Source of the DNA: Panulirus ornatus
Taxonomy: Eukaryota; Arthropoda; Malacostraca; Decapoda; Palinuridae
Direction of reading: 5' to 3'
Assembly: GCF_036320965.1 (NCBI RefSeq)
Contig: NC_092234.1
Span: 27,728,369-27,792,368 of the forward strand
Length of the DNA stretch: 64,000 bases
Below the pieces are notes generated by a model. The model ran no database searches, was not told the DNA's origin, and saw only the letters and a list, made by a program, of their open reading frames with translations. Positions 1-13,233 of this stretch are shown here, in pieces (position 1 is the first letter of the stretch; each line of letters begins with the position of its first letter). The translations under genes and the position numbers were made by a program.

Positions 1-2400
1 CAGTTTTTCTCCATTCAAACTCACCTCCCAATTGACTTGACCCTCAACCCTACTGTACCTAATAACCTTGCTCTTATTCACATTTACTCTTAACTTTCTT
101 CTTCCACACACTTTACCAAACTCAGTCACCAGCTTCTGCAGTTTCTCACATGAATCAGCCACCAGCGCTGTATCATCAGCGAACAACAACTGACTCACTT
201 CCCAAGCTCTCTCATCCCCAACAGACTTCATACTTGCCCCTCTTTCCAGGACTCTTGCATCTACCTCCCTAACAACCCCATCCATAAACAAATTAAACAA
301 CCATGGAGACATCACACACCCCTGCCGCAAACCTACATTCACTGAGAACCAATCACTTTCATCTCTTCCTACACGTACACATGCCTTACATCCTCGATAA
401 AAACTTTTCACTGCTTCTAACAACTTGCCTCCCACACCATATATTCTTAATACCTTCCACAGAGCATCTCTATCAACTCTATCATATGCCTTCTCCAGAT
501 CCATAAATGCTACATACAAATCCATTTGCTTTTCTAAGTATTTCTCACATACATTCTTCAAAGCAAACACCTGATCCACACATCCTCTACCACTTCTGAA
601 ACCGCACTGCTCTTCCCCAATCTGATGCTCTGTACATGCCTTCACCCTCTCAATCAATACCCTCACATATAATTTACCAGGAATACTCAACAAACTTATA
701 CCTCTGTAATTTGAGCACTCACTCTTATCCCCTTTGCCTTTGTACAATGGCACTATGCACGCATTCCGCCAATCCTCAGGCACCTCACCATGAGTCATAC
801 ATACATTAAATAACCTTACCAACCAGTCAACAATACAGTCACCCCCTTTTTTAATAAATTCCACTGCAATACCATCCAAACCTGCTGCCTTGCCGGCTTT
901 CATCTTCCGCAAAGCTTTTACTACCTCTTCTCTGTTTACCAAATCATTTTCCCTAACCCTCTCACTTTGCACACCACCTCGGCCAAAACACCCTATATCT
1001 GCCACTCTGTCATCAGACACATTCAACAAACCTTCAAAATACTCATTCCATCTCCTTCTCACATCAACACTATTTGTTATCACCTCCCCATTTACGCCCT
1101 TCACTGAAGTTCCCATTTGCTCCCTTGTCTTACGCACCCTATTTACCTCCTTCCAGAACATCTTTTTATTCTCCCTAAAATTTACTGATAGTCTCTCACC
1201 CCAACTCTCATTTGCCCTTTTTTTCACCTCTTGCACCTTTCTCTTGACCTCGTGTCTCTTTCTTTTATACTTCTCCCACTCAATTGCATTTTTTCCCTGC
1301 AAAAATCGTCCAAATGCCTCTCTCTTCTCTTTCACTAATACTCTTACTATTTCATCCCACCACTCACTACCCTTTCTAAACAGCCCACCTCCCACTCTTC
1401 TCATGCCACAAGCATCTTTTGCGCAATCCATCACTGATTCCCTAAATACATCCCATTCCTCCCCCACTCCCCTTACTTCCATTGTTCTCACCTTTTTCCA
1501 TTCTGTACACAGTCTCTCCTGGTACTTCCCCACACAGGTCTCCTTCCCAAGCTCACTTACTCTCACAACCCTCTTCACCCCAACATTCACTCCTCTTTTC
1601 TGAAAACCCATACTAATCTTCACCTTAGCCTCCACAAGATAATGATCAGACATCCCTCCAGTTGCACCTCTCAGCACATTAACATCCAAAAGTCTCTCTT
1701 TCGCACGCCTGTCAATTAACACGTAATCCAATAACGCTCTCTGGCCATCTCTCCTACTTACATAAGTATACTTATGTATATCTCGCTTTTTAAACCAGGT
1801 ATTCCCAATCATCAGTCCTTTTTCAGCACATAAATCTACAAGCTCTTCACCATTTCCATTTACAACACTGAACACCCCATGTATACCAATTATTCCCTCA
1901 ACTGCCACATTACTCACCTTTGCATTCAAATCACCCATCACTATAACCCGGTCTCGTGCATCAAAACCGCTAACACACTCATTCAGCTGCTCCCAAAACA
2001 CTTGCCTCTCATGATCTTTCTTCTCATGCCCAGGTGCATATGCACCAATAATCACCCACCTCTCTCCATCAACTTTCAATTTTACCCATATTAATCGAGA
2101 ATTTACTTTCTTACATTCTATCACATACTCCCACAACTCCTGTTTCAGGAGTATTGCTACTCCTTCCCTTGCTCTTGTCCTCTCACTAACCCCTGACTTC
2201 ACTCCCCAGACATTTCCAAACCACTCTTCCCCTTTACCCTTGAGCTTCGTTTCACTCAGAGCCAAAACATCCAGGTTCCTTTCCTCAAACATACTACCTA
2301 TCTCTCCTTTTTTCACATATTGGTTACATCCACACACATTTAGGCACCCCACTCTGAGCCTTCGAGGAGGATGAGCGTGACTCCTTCTTCTGTTTCCCAT
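1..2400 (-). CDS. LINE endonuclease-reverse transcriptase ORF, open for 800 codons (partial)
   Basis: I checked every codon of this minus-strand frame from the ATG at 2398-2400 to base 1 and found no stop; an in-frame TAA lies upstream at 2410-2412. Domains in order: an apurinic-type endonuclease at about residues 15-260, with SETKLKG near residue 50, MGDLNAKV near 153 and [10 protein letters not shown] near 250; a basic linker at about 260-480; RT from about 490, with [53 protein letters not shown] and the catalytic FADD near residue 740. By comparison with the copy at 49-51 kb, about 195 codons remain beyond the edge, giving about 1,000 in total. Relative to the copy at 61.4 kb it lacks 9 bp, in frame, near the N-terminus. 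All visible catalytic residues are present. Confidence 0.88.
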   Translation of the reverse strand, partial: MGNRRRSHAHPPRRLRVGCLNVCGCNQYVKKGEIGSMFEERNLDVLALSETKLKGKGEEWFGNVWGVKSGVSERTRAREGVAILLKQELWEYVIECKKVNSRLIWVKLKVDGERWVIIGAYAPGHEKKDHERQVFWEQLNECVSGFDARDRVIVMGDLNAKVSNVAVEGIIGIHGVFSVVNGNGEELVDLCAEKGLMIGNTWFKKRDIHKYTYVSRRDGQRALLDYVLIDRRAKERLLDVNVLRGATGGMSDHYLVEAKVKISMGFQKRGVNVGVKRVVRVSELGKETCVGKYQERLCTEWKKVRTMEVRGVGEEWDVFRESVMDCAKDACGMRRVGGGLFRKGSEWWDEIVRVLVKEKREAFGRFLQGKNAIEWEKYKRKRHEVKRKVQEVKKRANESWGERLSVNFRENKKMFWKEVNRVRKTREQMGTSVKGVNGEVITNSVDVRRRWNEYFEGLLNVSDDRVADIGCFGRGGVQSERVRENDLVNREEVVKALRKMKAGKAAGLDGIAVEFIKKGGDCIVDWLVRLFNVCMTHGEVPEDWRNACIVPLYKGKGDKSECSNYRGISLLSIPGKLYVRVLIERVKACTEHQIGEEQCGFRSGRGCVDQVFALKNVCEKYLEKQMDLYVAFMDLEKAYDRVDRDALWKVLRIYGVGGKLLEAVKSFYRGCKACVRVGRDESDWFSVNVGLRQGCVMSPWLFNLFMDGVVREVDARVLERGASMKSVGDERAWEVSQLLFADDTALVADSCEKLQKLVTEFGKVCGRRKLRVNVNKSKVIRYSRVEGQVNWEVSLNGEKL

Positions 2401-2521
2401 TTTAGAAAGTTAATACAAGGAGGGGAGGATTTCCGGCCCCCCGCTCCCGTCCCCTCTAGTCGCTTTCTACGACACGCGAGGAATACGTGGGAAGTATTCT
2501 TTCACCCCTATCCCCAGGGAT
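1..2521 (-). mobile_element. RTE-like LINE, 5'-complete copy, cut by window edge
   Basis: This copy reads right to left. Its 5' terminus (ATCCCTGGGGATA-like on the minus strand, near 2521) abuts a TA/CA microsatellite. A short leader of about 120 bp precedes the ORF. The 5' module (GGGAGGATTTCC..., CGCTCCCGTCCCC..., TACGACACGCGAGG on the plus-strand view) recurs in every 5'-complete copy in the window. The 3' third (the remaining RT C-terminus and 3'UTR) lies outside the window. Clade placement as RTE-like is inferred from the single EN-RT ORF, motif wording and the simple-repeat tail of sibling copies; it is not proven by phylogeny. Confidence 0.9.
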
Positions 2522-2617
2522 AATATACATATATATATATACATATACACACACACACACATACACACACATACGCACATACACACACACACACACACAC
2601 ATACATATATATACATA
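2522..2617. repeat. TA/CA mixed microsatellite
   Basis: Alternating TA and CA dinucleotides sit immediately upstream of the LINE 5' end. Short ORFs read from this tract are tyrosine/valine/cysteine runs without coding meaning. Confidence 0.9.
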
Positions 2618-3369
2618 TGAAAAATGTAAGAAACAATTTAGAAAACAAACTTTTAGCTTGAAATGAATGAAAAAAATGAATGTCACATAATGGTTCAACC
2701 TCTGGCTATGGAAAAGGAAATGTACAATTTATTCACACAAACGTCAATAGCAGTTCTCATCAATTTCACCACTGTATCAATAAGCTTCAATGTCTAAGCT
2801 ACATTTGTCTCCAACTTCACTATTTTCTTGTCAAAAACACCATGCATGAAAACTATCACTCCAGTAACACAACTATAAACATTTACTTCCCCTTTAAAAG
2901 TTCTGGGGAAGTCTGTCTCGATACACTGCGGCGAGGCGACGCGACGCTGACACAATCACTGTCACAATATCACTTCTGCCTCCTCAAGTCAATCTCTCAG
3001 CCACAGTGCAGGCCTTCATCGTCGAAATCGGTCTTGCCTTCAGACGTCTTATCGATGTCTCTGCTCTCGGTAGCCCTCCTCTCGTTAACTCCTCCACAGT
3101 TCCTTGATGGTATAGGGATAATAGGAGCAGCAGCAACAGGAGAGGCTGGTGGATGGGACGTCGTGTGCTGGAGATCATGCTGGCCTCGAGTTGTCACACA
3201 CCCACACACATCCACGCGCAACAATGCCTGACACAGTCCTGGCGCTCGCTCATGAAGACGTTAAGGGCGGAACCCACAGCTGGCTATGTGATCCATCACG
3301 CGTTTACCTCCCTGCATTGAAGATACGCCTTTATTGTACTGCTGACACTCTGTCGCTTGCAAGGGAAAT
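2618..3369. other. Unassigned sequence
   Basis: About 750 bp between the microsatellite and the minisatellite. A 183-codon frame on the plus strand (2680-3231) and overlapping minus-strand frames show no motif I recognise, and their low-complexity leucine/serine stretches do not suggest a protein. It may be unique flanking DNA or an unrecognised old repeat. Confidence 0.5.
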
Positions 3370-4706
<1,337 letters not shown>

Positions 4707-4708
4707 AA

Positions 4709-4889
<181 letters not shown>

Positions 4890-4892
4890 TAT

Positions 4893-6357
4893 GTATATAT
4901 ATACACAGAGACAGTATATATGTACACATGGACATAATTCGTACTTGCTGCCTTTATTCATTCCCGTCGTCAACCTTCCAGACATGATATAAGAACTCCC
5001 TCACCCAGCAAGCGCCCGAGGTAGCGACAGGAAAAGACAACAAATGCCACATTCGCTAATACTCATTTTCTAGCTGTCATGTATAATGCTCCGAAACCAC
5101 AGCTCACTTTCCCTATCAAGGCCCCACAGAACTTTCCATGCTCTACCCCAGACGCTTCACATACCCTGGTTCAATCCATTAACAGCACGTCGACCCCGGT
5201 ATAAAACATCGTTCCAAAGCACTCTATTCCTTGCACGCATTTCACCCTCCTGCATATTCAGGCCCCGATCGCTTAAATTCTTTTTGGCTACATTCTTTCA
5301 CCTCCAACTTGGTCTCCTACATCTTTTCATTTCCTCTACCTTTGACACATATATTCTCTTTGTCAATCTTTCCTCACTCATTCTCTTCATGTGACCAAAC
5401 CATTTAAAAAAAAAACTTTCTCCTCTCTCAAACACACTCTTTTTATTACCACACATCTCTCTTGCCCTTGAATTACTTACTCGATCAAACCACCTCATAC
5501 CACATACTGTCATCGCAACCACATAACATAGTTGGAGCCACTATTCCTTCAAACATACCCATTTTTGCTTTCCGAGATAATGTTCTCGCCTTCCACCCAT
5601 TTTTAATGCTCTCTGAGCTCTCGCCCCCTCCCGCACTCCGTGACTCAATTCCGTTTAAATGGATCCATCCACTGCCAAATCCACGCTCACAAATCTATAA
5701 CACTTCACTTCTTCCAGGTTTTCTCTGTTCAAACTTACCTCCCACTTGACTTGCCCCTCAACCCCACTATACCTGACAACCTTCTTCTTATTCACATTTA
5801 CTCTCAGAGTTCTTCTTTCACATACTTTACCAAACTCAGTCACCAGCTTTTGCATTATGTCACCCAATTTCACCACCAGGGCAGTATCATCAGCGAGCAA
5901 CACCTGACTCATTTCTCAAGCCCTAATATCCAGAAATGACTGCATACTTGCCCCTCTCTCCAAATCTCTTGCATTCACCTCCGTAACAACCCCGTCCATA
6001 AACAAATTAAACAACTATAGAGACAGAAAGCACCCCTGTTGCAAACCGACATTCACTGAGAACCAATCACTTTCCTCTCTTCCTACTAGTACGCATGTCT
6101 TACATCCTCGATAAAACTTTTCACTGCTTCTGGTAACTTGCTTCCCACCCCATATATTCTTCATACCTTCCACAGAGCATCTCTATCAGTTCTATCATAT
6201 GCCTTTTCCAGATCCATAAATGCTACATACAAATCCATTTGCTCTTCTAAGTATTTCTCACATACATTCTTCAAAGCAAACACCTGATCCACATATCCTA
6301 CGCCACTTCCGAAACAACACTATTCTTCCCCACTCTGATGCTCTGTTCATGCCCTCA
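4893..6357 (-). mobile_element. Old RTE-like LINE, 3' part of a copy split by a later insertion
   Basis: Contains the long-type 3'UTR (from about 4893) and RT sequence on the minus strand back to the region encoding the RT fingers. Many stops and frameshifts: only fragments such as LLADDTALV (FADD region near 5895) stay readable. Its 5' continuation resumes at about 6900 after a 540-bp LINE fragment in the opposite orientation; about 45 bp of target sequence is missing at the joint. The 3' terminus with the CGCGGGAGAC module is absent, replaced by (TA)n. Confidence 0.85.
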
Positions 6358-6899
6358 CCCTCTTTTGAGTGATCGGGGCCTGAACATGCGGGAGGGTGAA
6401 AGGCCCGCAAGTAATAGATTGAATTGGAACGGAGTATATCGGAGTCGACGTGATGTCAGTGGATTGAACCAGGTTATGTGAAGCGTCTGGGGTGAACCAT
6501 GGGAAGTTTTGTGGGGCCTGAATGTGGAAAGGTATCTGTAGTTTCGGTGCATTATATATGACAGCTAGAGACTGAGTGTGAACGAATATAGAATATGTTG
6601 TCTATTCCTAGCGCTACTTTGCGCACATGCGGGGGGAAGGGGTTCTCATTTCATGTGTGGCGGGGTGGCGACGAGAATGAATAAGGGCAGACAGTATGAG
6701 TTATGTACATGTGTATATATGTATATGTCTGTGTGTGTATATATATGTATACGTTGAGATGTATAAGTATGTATATGTGCGTGTGTGGACGTGTATGTAT
6801 ATACATGTGTATGTGGGTAAGTTGGGCCATCTTTTCGTCTGTTTCCTTGCGCTATCTCGCTAACGTGGGAGACAGCGACAAAGTTTAATAAAAAGATGA
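6358..6899 (+). mobile_element. 5'-truncated RTE-like LINE 3' end, nested in an opposite-strand copy
   Basis: Starts in the last codons of the RT ORF (GTGATCGGGGCCTGAACATG) and runs through the complete long-type 3'UTR, ending CGTGGGAGACAGCGACAAAG plus an AT-rich tail. Both sides continue as one minus-strand LINE, so this is a later insertion. It shows the intact long 3'UTR of about 500 bp, of which the short-type subfamily lacks roughly 300 bp. Confidence 0.85.
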
Positions 6900-8748
6900 A
6901 TATATACTAAACAAACTATACCTCTGTAATATGAGGACTCACATTTATCGTCTTTGCCTTTGTACAATGGCACTATGCAAACATTCATCCAATCCTCAGT
7001 CGCCTCATCATTTGTCATACATACATTAAATAACCTTACCATCCATTTAACAATACAGCCAGCCTTTTTTTTAATAAATTCCACTGCAATACCATCCAAA
7101 CCCTCTGCTTTGCCGGTTTTCATCTTCCGCAAAGCTTTTACTACCTCTTCTCTCTTTACCAAATCATTCTCCCTAACACTCTTACTTTGCACACCACCTC
7201 GACGAAAACACCCTATATCTGCCACTCTATCATCAAACACATTCAACAACCCTTCAAAATACTCACTCCATCTTCTTCTCACATCACCACTACTTGTTAT
7301 TACCCCCTATTTGCCCCTATCACTAAAGTTCCCATTTGTTCCCTTGTCTTACGCACTTTATTTACCTCCTTCCAAAATATCTTTTTATTCTCCCTAACAT
7401 TTAATGATACCCTCTCACCTCAAGTCTCATTTGCCCTTTTTTTCACCTCTTGCACCGTTCTCTTAACCTCCTTCCTCATTCCTCCTTCTTTTATATATCT
7501 CCCAGTCATTTGAATTATTTCTCTGCAAAAATCGTCCAAATGCCTCTCTCTTCTCTTTCACTAGTAATCTTACTTCTTCATCCCAACACTCACTACCCTT
7601 TTTGATCTGCCCACCTCCCACGTTAATCATGCCACAAGCATCTTCTTGCGCAAGCCATCACTGCTTCCCTAAATACATCCCATTCCTCCTCCACTCCCTT
7701 TACGTCCTTTGTTCTCACCTTTTTCCATTCTGTATTCAGTCTCTCCTGGTACTTCCTCACACAAGTCTCCTTCCCAAGTTCACTTACTCTAACCACTCTC
7801 TACACCCCAACATTCTCTCTTCTTTTCTGAAAACCTTTACATATCTTCACCTTCTCCTCCACTAGATAATGATTAGACATTCCTCCAGTTGCACCTCTCA
7901 GTACATTAACATCCAAAAGTCTCCCTTTCGCGCGGCTATCAATTACCACGTAATCCAATAACGCTCTCTGGCCATCTCTCCTACTTACATATGTATACTT
8001 ATGTATATCTCTCTTTTTAAACTAGATATTCCCAATCACCATTCCTTTTTTAGCACATAAATCTACAAGCTCCTCACCATTTCCATTTGCAACACTGAAC
8101 ACCCCATGTACACCAATTAATCCCTCAACTCCTATATTACTTAGCTTTGCATTCAAATCACCCATCACTATAACCTAGTATCGTGCATCAAAACTACTAA
8201 CACACTCACTCAGCTGCTCCCAAAACACCTGTCTCTCATGATCTTTCTTTTCATGCCCAGGTGCTTATGCACCAATAATCACCCATCTCTCTCCATCAAC
8301 TTTCAGTTTTACCCATATCAATCAAGAATTTACTTTCTTACACTCTACTCCCACCACTCCTGTTTCCGGAGTATTGCTACTCCTTCCCTTGATCTTGTCC
8401 TCTCGCTAACCCTGACTTTACTCCCAAGATATTCCCAAACCACTCTTCCCCTTTGCCCTTGAGTTTCGTTTCACTCAGAGCCAAGACTTCCAGGATCCTT
8501 TCCTCAAACATACTACCTCTCTCTCCTTCTTCCTCATCTTGGTTACATCCACACATTTAGACACCACAATCTGAGCTTTCGAGGAGGATGAGCACTCCTC
8601 GCGTGACTCCTTCTTCTGTTTCCCCTTTTAGAAAGTTAAAATACAAGGAGGAGAGGGTTTCTATCCCCCGCTCCCGTCCCCTTTAGTCACCTTCTACGAC
8701 ACGTGAGGAATGCACGGGAAGTATTCTTTCTCCCGTATCCCCAGGGGA
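6900..8748 (-). mobile_element. Old RTE-like LINE, 5' part of the split copy
   Basis: Minus-strand sequence from the RT fingers through the linker and endonuclease to a complete 5' end (TATCCCCAGGGGA on the plus strand, ending near 8748). Readable fragments include a 140-codon minus-strand stretch at 6860-7282 covering the RT N-terminus; other frames are broken. Here the 5' flank is not a simple repeat, which is a useful exception to the microsatellite association of younger copies. Confidence 0.87.
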
Positions 8749-9090
8749 TAAATTTGAAACAGTGAATTGTTAGAAAGCATATGTACGTAAATATCTAAAT
8801 GAGCGTTCACTTACTTTGCAAGGACTTTTTGATTGTGGTGATTTTTCTGTTTGTTTTGTATGATGGAAATTGGGACATTTATTATAATATCTATTCTTTT
8901 ACTAGTTACTTTGAATTTTGTGTCAATATATTGGTATAAGTGAGGACTGTCACAACGTATCAGAACAGTAAACTATAAAACCAAAATGTAGTTTAAATGA
9001 GAAGAAAGTAGCATTGTCATCTGGGATTAAGAATGTTATAAATAATGCACAAAAATAACACGACGTTAGGATCAAACATGCTAAATTACT
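8749..9090. other. Unassigned AT-rich flank
   Basis: About 340 bp without ORFs or repeats I recognise. It may include the 5' part of the CR1/Rex1-like element that follows. Confidence 0.4.
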
Positions 9091-10700
9091 GTTCAAAGAT
9101 ATGGTTGAGAATTTATTTCGCGCTAACAATTCAAAGATTTCTTGGATTGGGCTAAAACAGTTTTGTGGCTATCAGACGAAAAGTTCTATAGCTGACCCAG
9201 AGGACATAGCTATGTATGTGGAGGAGTTTAATCTTTTTTGTGCCAGGTTTGATGATAAGGATTTTCTAAAGGAATGTTGTGATGTCCTACCTATCATAAA
9301 TAATCTAAATGACCCGCTAATTGTAATTTCTGAAGAGGGTGTAGTGCTATCTTTAAGATAGGTGTAAATTGGGAAGGCAAGTGGTCCTGATAATTCAAGC
9401 GCCAAAATATTAAGATCTTTCTGTGTACAACTGTAAAAGCTATAAAATGTTCCATTTCAAACTTCTCTTAACCAGTGTAAAGTTCCTGCTTTATGGAAAA
9501 CATCAGAGATTATACCTGTACCTAACATTCCATTACCTATTATTAAGAACGTCCAAAGACCTGTTTCTCTCACATCAGTTGTGCTGAAGTGCTTTGAAGT
9601 CATTGTTAAAAACTGTCTACGTAAATACGTAGATTCCGTCATATATACTACTCAGTTTGCATACTGTAAAGAGAGAGGTGTTGAAAATTCAACCATATCA
9701 TTATTACATCAAATTACACATCTTGACATGCCAACACTTGTGCAAGAGCTTTATTCATTGATTTCAGTAGTGCATTCATAACTATACAACTTCATATTAT
9801 GTTAAAGATTGCATTCCTTGAAGGTAAAAAGAAACCTCATTTCCTCTCTATATAGTTACCTAACAAAATGGCAAAATTTGTAAAATCTGAAAATGCTAAA
9901 TCTCATTCCATATTTACGTACACTGGTGCTCTACAGGGCTGTGCTTTATTGCCTTTATTATTTACTTTGCACACAAATTTTTGCATTAGTTGCTACGGAT
10001 CTGTTCTGTTGTCACATATGCAGATGACAAAGTGATTATTTGAAAAATAAGGAATAGATATGAACGTGAACATGGGGCTCAAGTTATTAACTTTGTTTAA
10101 TGGTGTGATGAAAATTACTTGAATCTTAATATCAAAAGGCAAAAGAAATGATGATTGACTTTAGCATGAAAGAAAAGTGCATTGGAGAATTGATTATGAA
10201 AGGAGAGCAAGTAGATATTGCGCACAATTATAAGTACTTGGGTTTCATTATTACTGGTAGTCTAAATGGTGATGTTAATGCAGAAAAGGTTTATGAAAAT
10301 GTCTGCAAAGAATTCATCTTTAAGTCTTGAAAAGGTTGAAAGTAAATAGACCTATTCTTTCTATCTTTTATATGTCAATCGTTCAGTCGACACTGTTTCT
10401 GTATATCATCGTACTATGGATGTTTGTGAAAAATAAGAATAAGCTTAGGAAAACTCTTGCAATAGTTAGTAAATTGTGTGCTGATGTAACTGCACTTGAT
10501 GCATTATATTCAAAACATGTTTTAGATTTAACCGTTACGATTATGTGTGATTCTCTCCATCCTCTGAATATTAACTATATGTTTTTAATGTCAGGCAAAA
10601 GATTGTTTTCCATTGCAAAAAAACATGCAGATATGAGAATTCATTTGTACCAGTAAGTATCAAACTCTACAATCATGTAAACTCAAAATGGTAATGGTTC
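9091..10700 (+). pseudogene. CR1/Rex1-like LINE reverse transcriptase, degenerate
   Basis: Successive plus-strand frames give RT blocks of the CR1/Rex1 type in the right order: VENLFRANNSKISWIGLKQF (9101), SEIIPVPNIPLP and VSLTSVVLKCFEVIVKN (9500-9620), QFAYCKERGVENSTISLLHQ (9655), LFIDFSSAFI (about 9755), the catalytic box YADD at 10017-10028, then YKYLGFIITG (10225) and a C-terminal thumb-like region to 10656. Several frameshifts and stops separate the blocks, so no functional protein is made. The endonuclease half is not recognisable; the copy is probably 5'-truncated. Family naming is from memory of motif wording. Confidence 0.75.
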
Positions 10701-10721
10701 ATTGTTTGTGACGGTATTGAT

Positions 10722-10722
<1 letters not shown>

Positions 10723-10763
<41 letters not shown>
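10723..10763. repeat. (GT)n microsatellite
   Basis: About 20 GT repeats just after the CR1/Rex1-like copy, plausibly part of or close to its 3' tail. Confidence 0.95.
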
Positions 10764-10767
<4 letters not shown>

Positions 10768-10959
10768 TATGACAATGATACTGAACCAAATCTACTGTCC
10801 TTTGATATTTATGTATACTTAGCTACTGCAATTCTGATTCTCATATTCTTTCACCTTGTGTATAAGACTGAATGTGTATTATGAAATGGATCTGGATCCA
10901 CAAAGAGTTTCAGTTGTATAATGTATTACAAATTGACAAAACTATTAATTCAACAATTA

Positions 10960-11895
10960 CTAATCAAAGCTGCAAAGGATGTTGACTGAGTACGGAGAAG
11001 TGTTTGAAAGGAGAACTTCAGAGTAAATATGAATAGGAGCAGGATTGCGGAACAAATTACTTGCCATTTAAGTATAAATGGAAAAAATTGGGGGAGGAGA
11101 AGTGTTTTCAATATCTGGTAGTGGACTTGGCGACAAATTGAACCATAAAAACGGAAGTGAGTCATAGGGTGGGGGAGGGGGAGAAGGTTTTGGGAGCGAT
11201 GAAGAATGTATGGAAGGAGTTGAACGCATAGAAGAGAAATAAGGATGTTTGAATGATTAGTAGTTTAGTAGTTCCAACAATATATGGTTGCAAGGTATGG
11301 GCTATAGATAGGGCTGTGCGAAGGAGGGTAGATGGCTTGGAAATGAAAGGTTTGATAACAATATGTTGTGCGAGTTTGTTTAATCGCGTAAGTAATGAAA
11401 GGGCAAGAAAGATGTGTGGCAATAGAATGAGTGTTGTTGAGAGAGCAAAAGACGGTGTGTTGAAATAGTTTGGAGATAAAAAGAGAATAAGTGAGGAAAG
11501 GTTGAAAATGAGGATATATGTGTCTGGGGTGGAGGGAGCAAGGAAAAACGGGAGACCAAGTTGGAAGTTAATGGATGGAGTGAAAAAGATTTTCAGTGAT
11601 CGGGGCCTGGTCAAGCAGGAGGGTGAAAGGCGTGCACGGAATAAAGCGAATTGCAACAATGTGGTATAATGTGGTCGACGTGCTGCCAATGACCTGAACC
11701 ATGACAAGTGAACCGTCTGGAGTAAAATCTAGAAAGGTACGTTGGCCTAGATGTGGATATGGAGCTGTACATTCAGTGTATTACAAATTACAGCTAGAGA
11801 ATGGGTGTTAGGAAATGTGGCCCTTTTTTTCTATTTCCTGGCATTACCTCGCTGATGCAGGCTGGCGATGCTGTTTCCTGTTGGACGAGGTGGTG
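10960..11895 (+). mobile_element. Old RTE-like LINE fragment (RT C-terminus and 3'UTR)
   Basis: Diverged plus-strand sequence equivalent to the LINE from just after FADD, through IVVPTIYGCKVWAIDRAVRR-like residues (11260-11330), to GVKKIFSDRGL (about 11580), then part of the long-type 3'UTR to about 11890. It contains frameshifts and in-frame stops. It abuts a minus-strand copy of the same family. Confidence 0.8.
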
Positions 11896-13034
11896 ACATA
11901 TTGTCCTTAAACATCTTATTTCCAACACATCCACCCTCCTCCGTACAGCCCTATCTATAGCCCATGCTTCGCAGCCATATGATAATGTTGGAACCACTAT
12001 TCCTTCAAACAACCGATTTCTGCTTTCCAAGATAACGTTCTCTCCCACATATTCTTCATCGTTCCTAAAATCTTCGTCCCCTCCGACACCCTGTGACTCA
12101 CTTGCATTTCCATGGTTCCATCCGCTACTAAGTCCACTTCCAGATATCTAAAACACTTCACTTCCTCAAATTTTTCTCCATTCAAACTTACATCGCAATT
12201 AATTGTCCCTCAACCCTAATGATCCTAATAACCTTGCTCCTATTCACATTTACTCCTAGCTTTTTTCTTTCACACACTTTTCCGAACTTAGTCACCAATT
12301 TCTGCAGTTTCTCACGCCAACCAGCCACCAGAGCTGTATCAATAGTGAGCAGCCACTGATTCACTTCCTAGGCGCTCACATTACCAAAAGACTGCATACT
12401 CGCAGCTCTCTCAAAAACTCTCGTATTTACCGCCCTAAGCACCCCATCCATGAACAAATGAAAGAACCATAGGAACGTCACACTCCCCGACCTTCATTGG
12501 GAACCAATCACTCTCTTCTCTTCCTTCTAGCAGCTTACCTCCCACACCATATACTCATAACACCTTCCACAAAGCATCTCTGTCAACTATCTTATGCCAT
12601 CTCCGGATCCATAAATCCTAAATGCAAATCCATTTGTTTTTCCAAGTATTTCTCACATACCTTCTTCAAAGCAAACACCTGATTCACACTCCACCAACAC
12701 TTATGAAACTACTCTACTCTTTCCCAGTCTGATGATCTGTTCACGCCTTTACCCTCTCAATCAATACCCTTCCATAGAATTTTCCAGGAATATTCAACAA
12801 ACTTATGCCTGTGTAGTTTGAACGCTCACGTTTAACCCCTTTGCCTTTGTAGAAAGGCACTATGTATGCATTCCTCCAATCCTCAGGCACCTCACCATAA
12901 TCCGTACATACACAAAATGTCCTTGCCAAACAGTCATCAACAGAGTCACCCCCCTTTCTTAATAGATTCTAATGCAGTACCATCCAAAGCCGCCGCCTTC
13001 TCGGATTTCATCTCGCGGAAAGCTTTCACTACAT
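11896..13034 (-). mobile_element. Old RTE-like LINE fragment (RT)
   Basis: Minus-strand RT from the C-terminal region (ATTGTCCTTAAACATCTTAT near 11895) up to the start of the RT domain (AAAGCTTTCACTAC near 13033). Many substitutions, indels and stops. Conserved pieces include GIVVPTLSYGCEAWAIDRAV (read from 12000 leftwards) and the RT finger block near 12780-12870. Both ends are truncated. Confidence 0.8.
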
Positions 13035-13233
13035 AAACGCCCATACAAGCACATATGAATTCGTATCAACATATTCATATGAATACATGCACATACAGAT
13101 AAAAGTACATATATGGATATGTACATATTCATACATGCTTGACTATCCATTCTTAGCGCAACCCCGCCTCACAGGAAACAACATCGCTACCTCCTGCTTC
13201 AGCGTGGCTGCTCCAGAAAATCAGACAAAAAGG
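13035..13233. other. Dinucleotide-rich spacer, otherwise unassigned
   Basis: CA/TA-rich sequence (about 13040-13130) followed by about 100 bp that could be a decayed LINE 3' end; too diverged for me to assign. Confidence 0.4.

Noticed and set aside
890..1603. A 237-codon plus-strand frame (begins MPAFIFRKAF) repeated at 48.7-49.7, 51.8-52.5 and 59.95-60.66 kb on the strand opposite to each LINE
   Set aside because: It is the antisense of the LINE linker/RT region. The sense strand is purine-rich, which removes stops from the complement. Its recurrence follows the LINE copies, so it is not an independent gene.
2680..3231. A 183-codon plus-strand frame as a host gene
   Set aside because: No recognisable domain, low-complexity C-terminus, overlapping open frames on the other strand, and it starts at a microsatellite edge.
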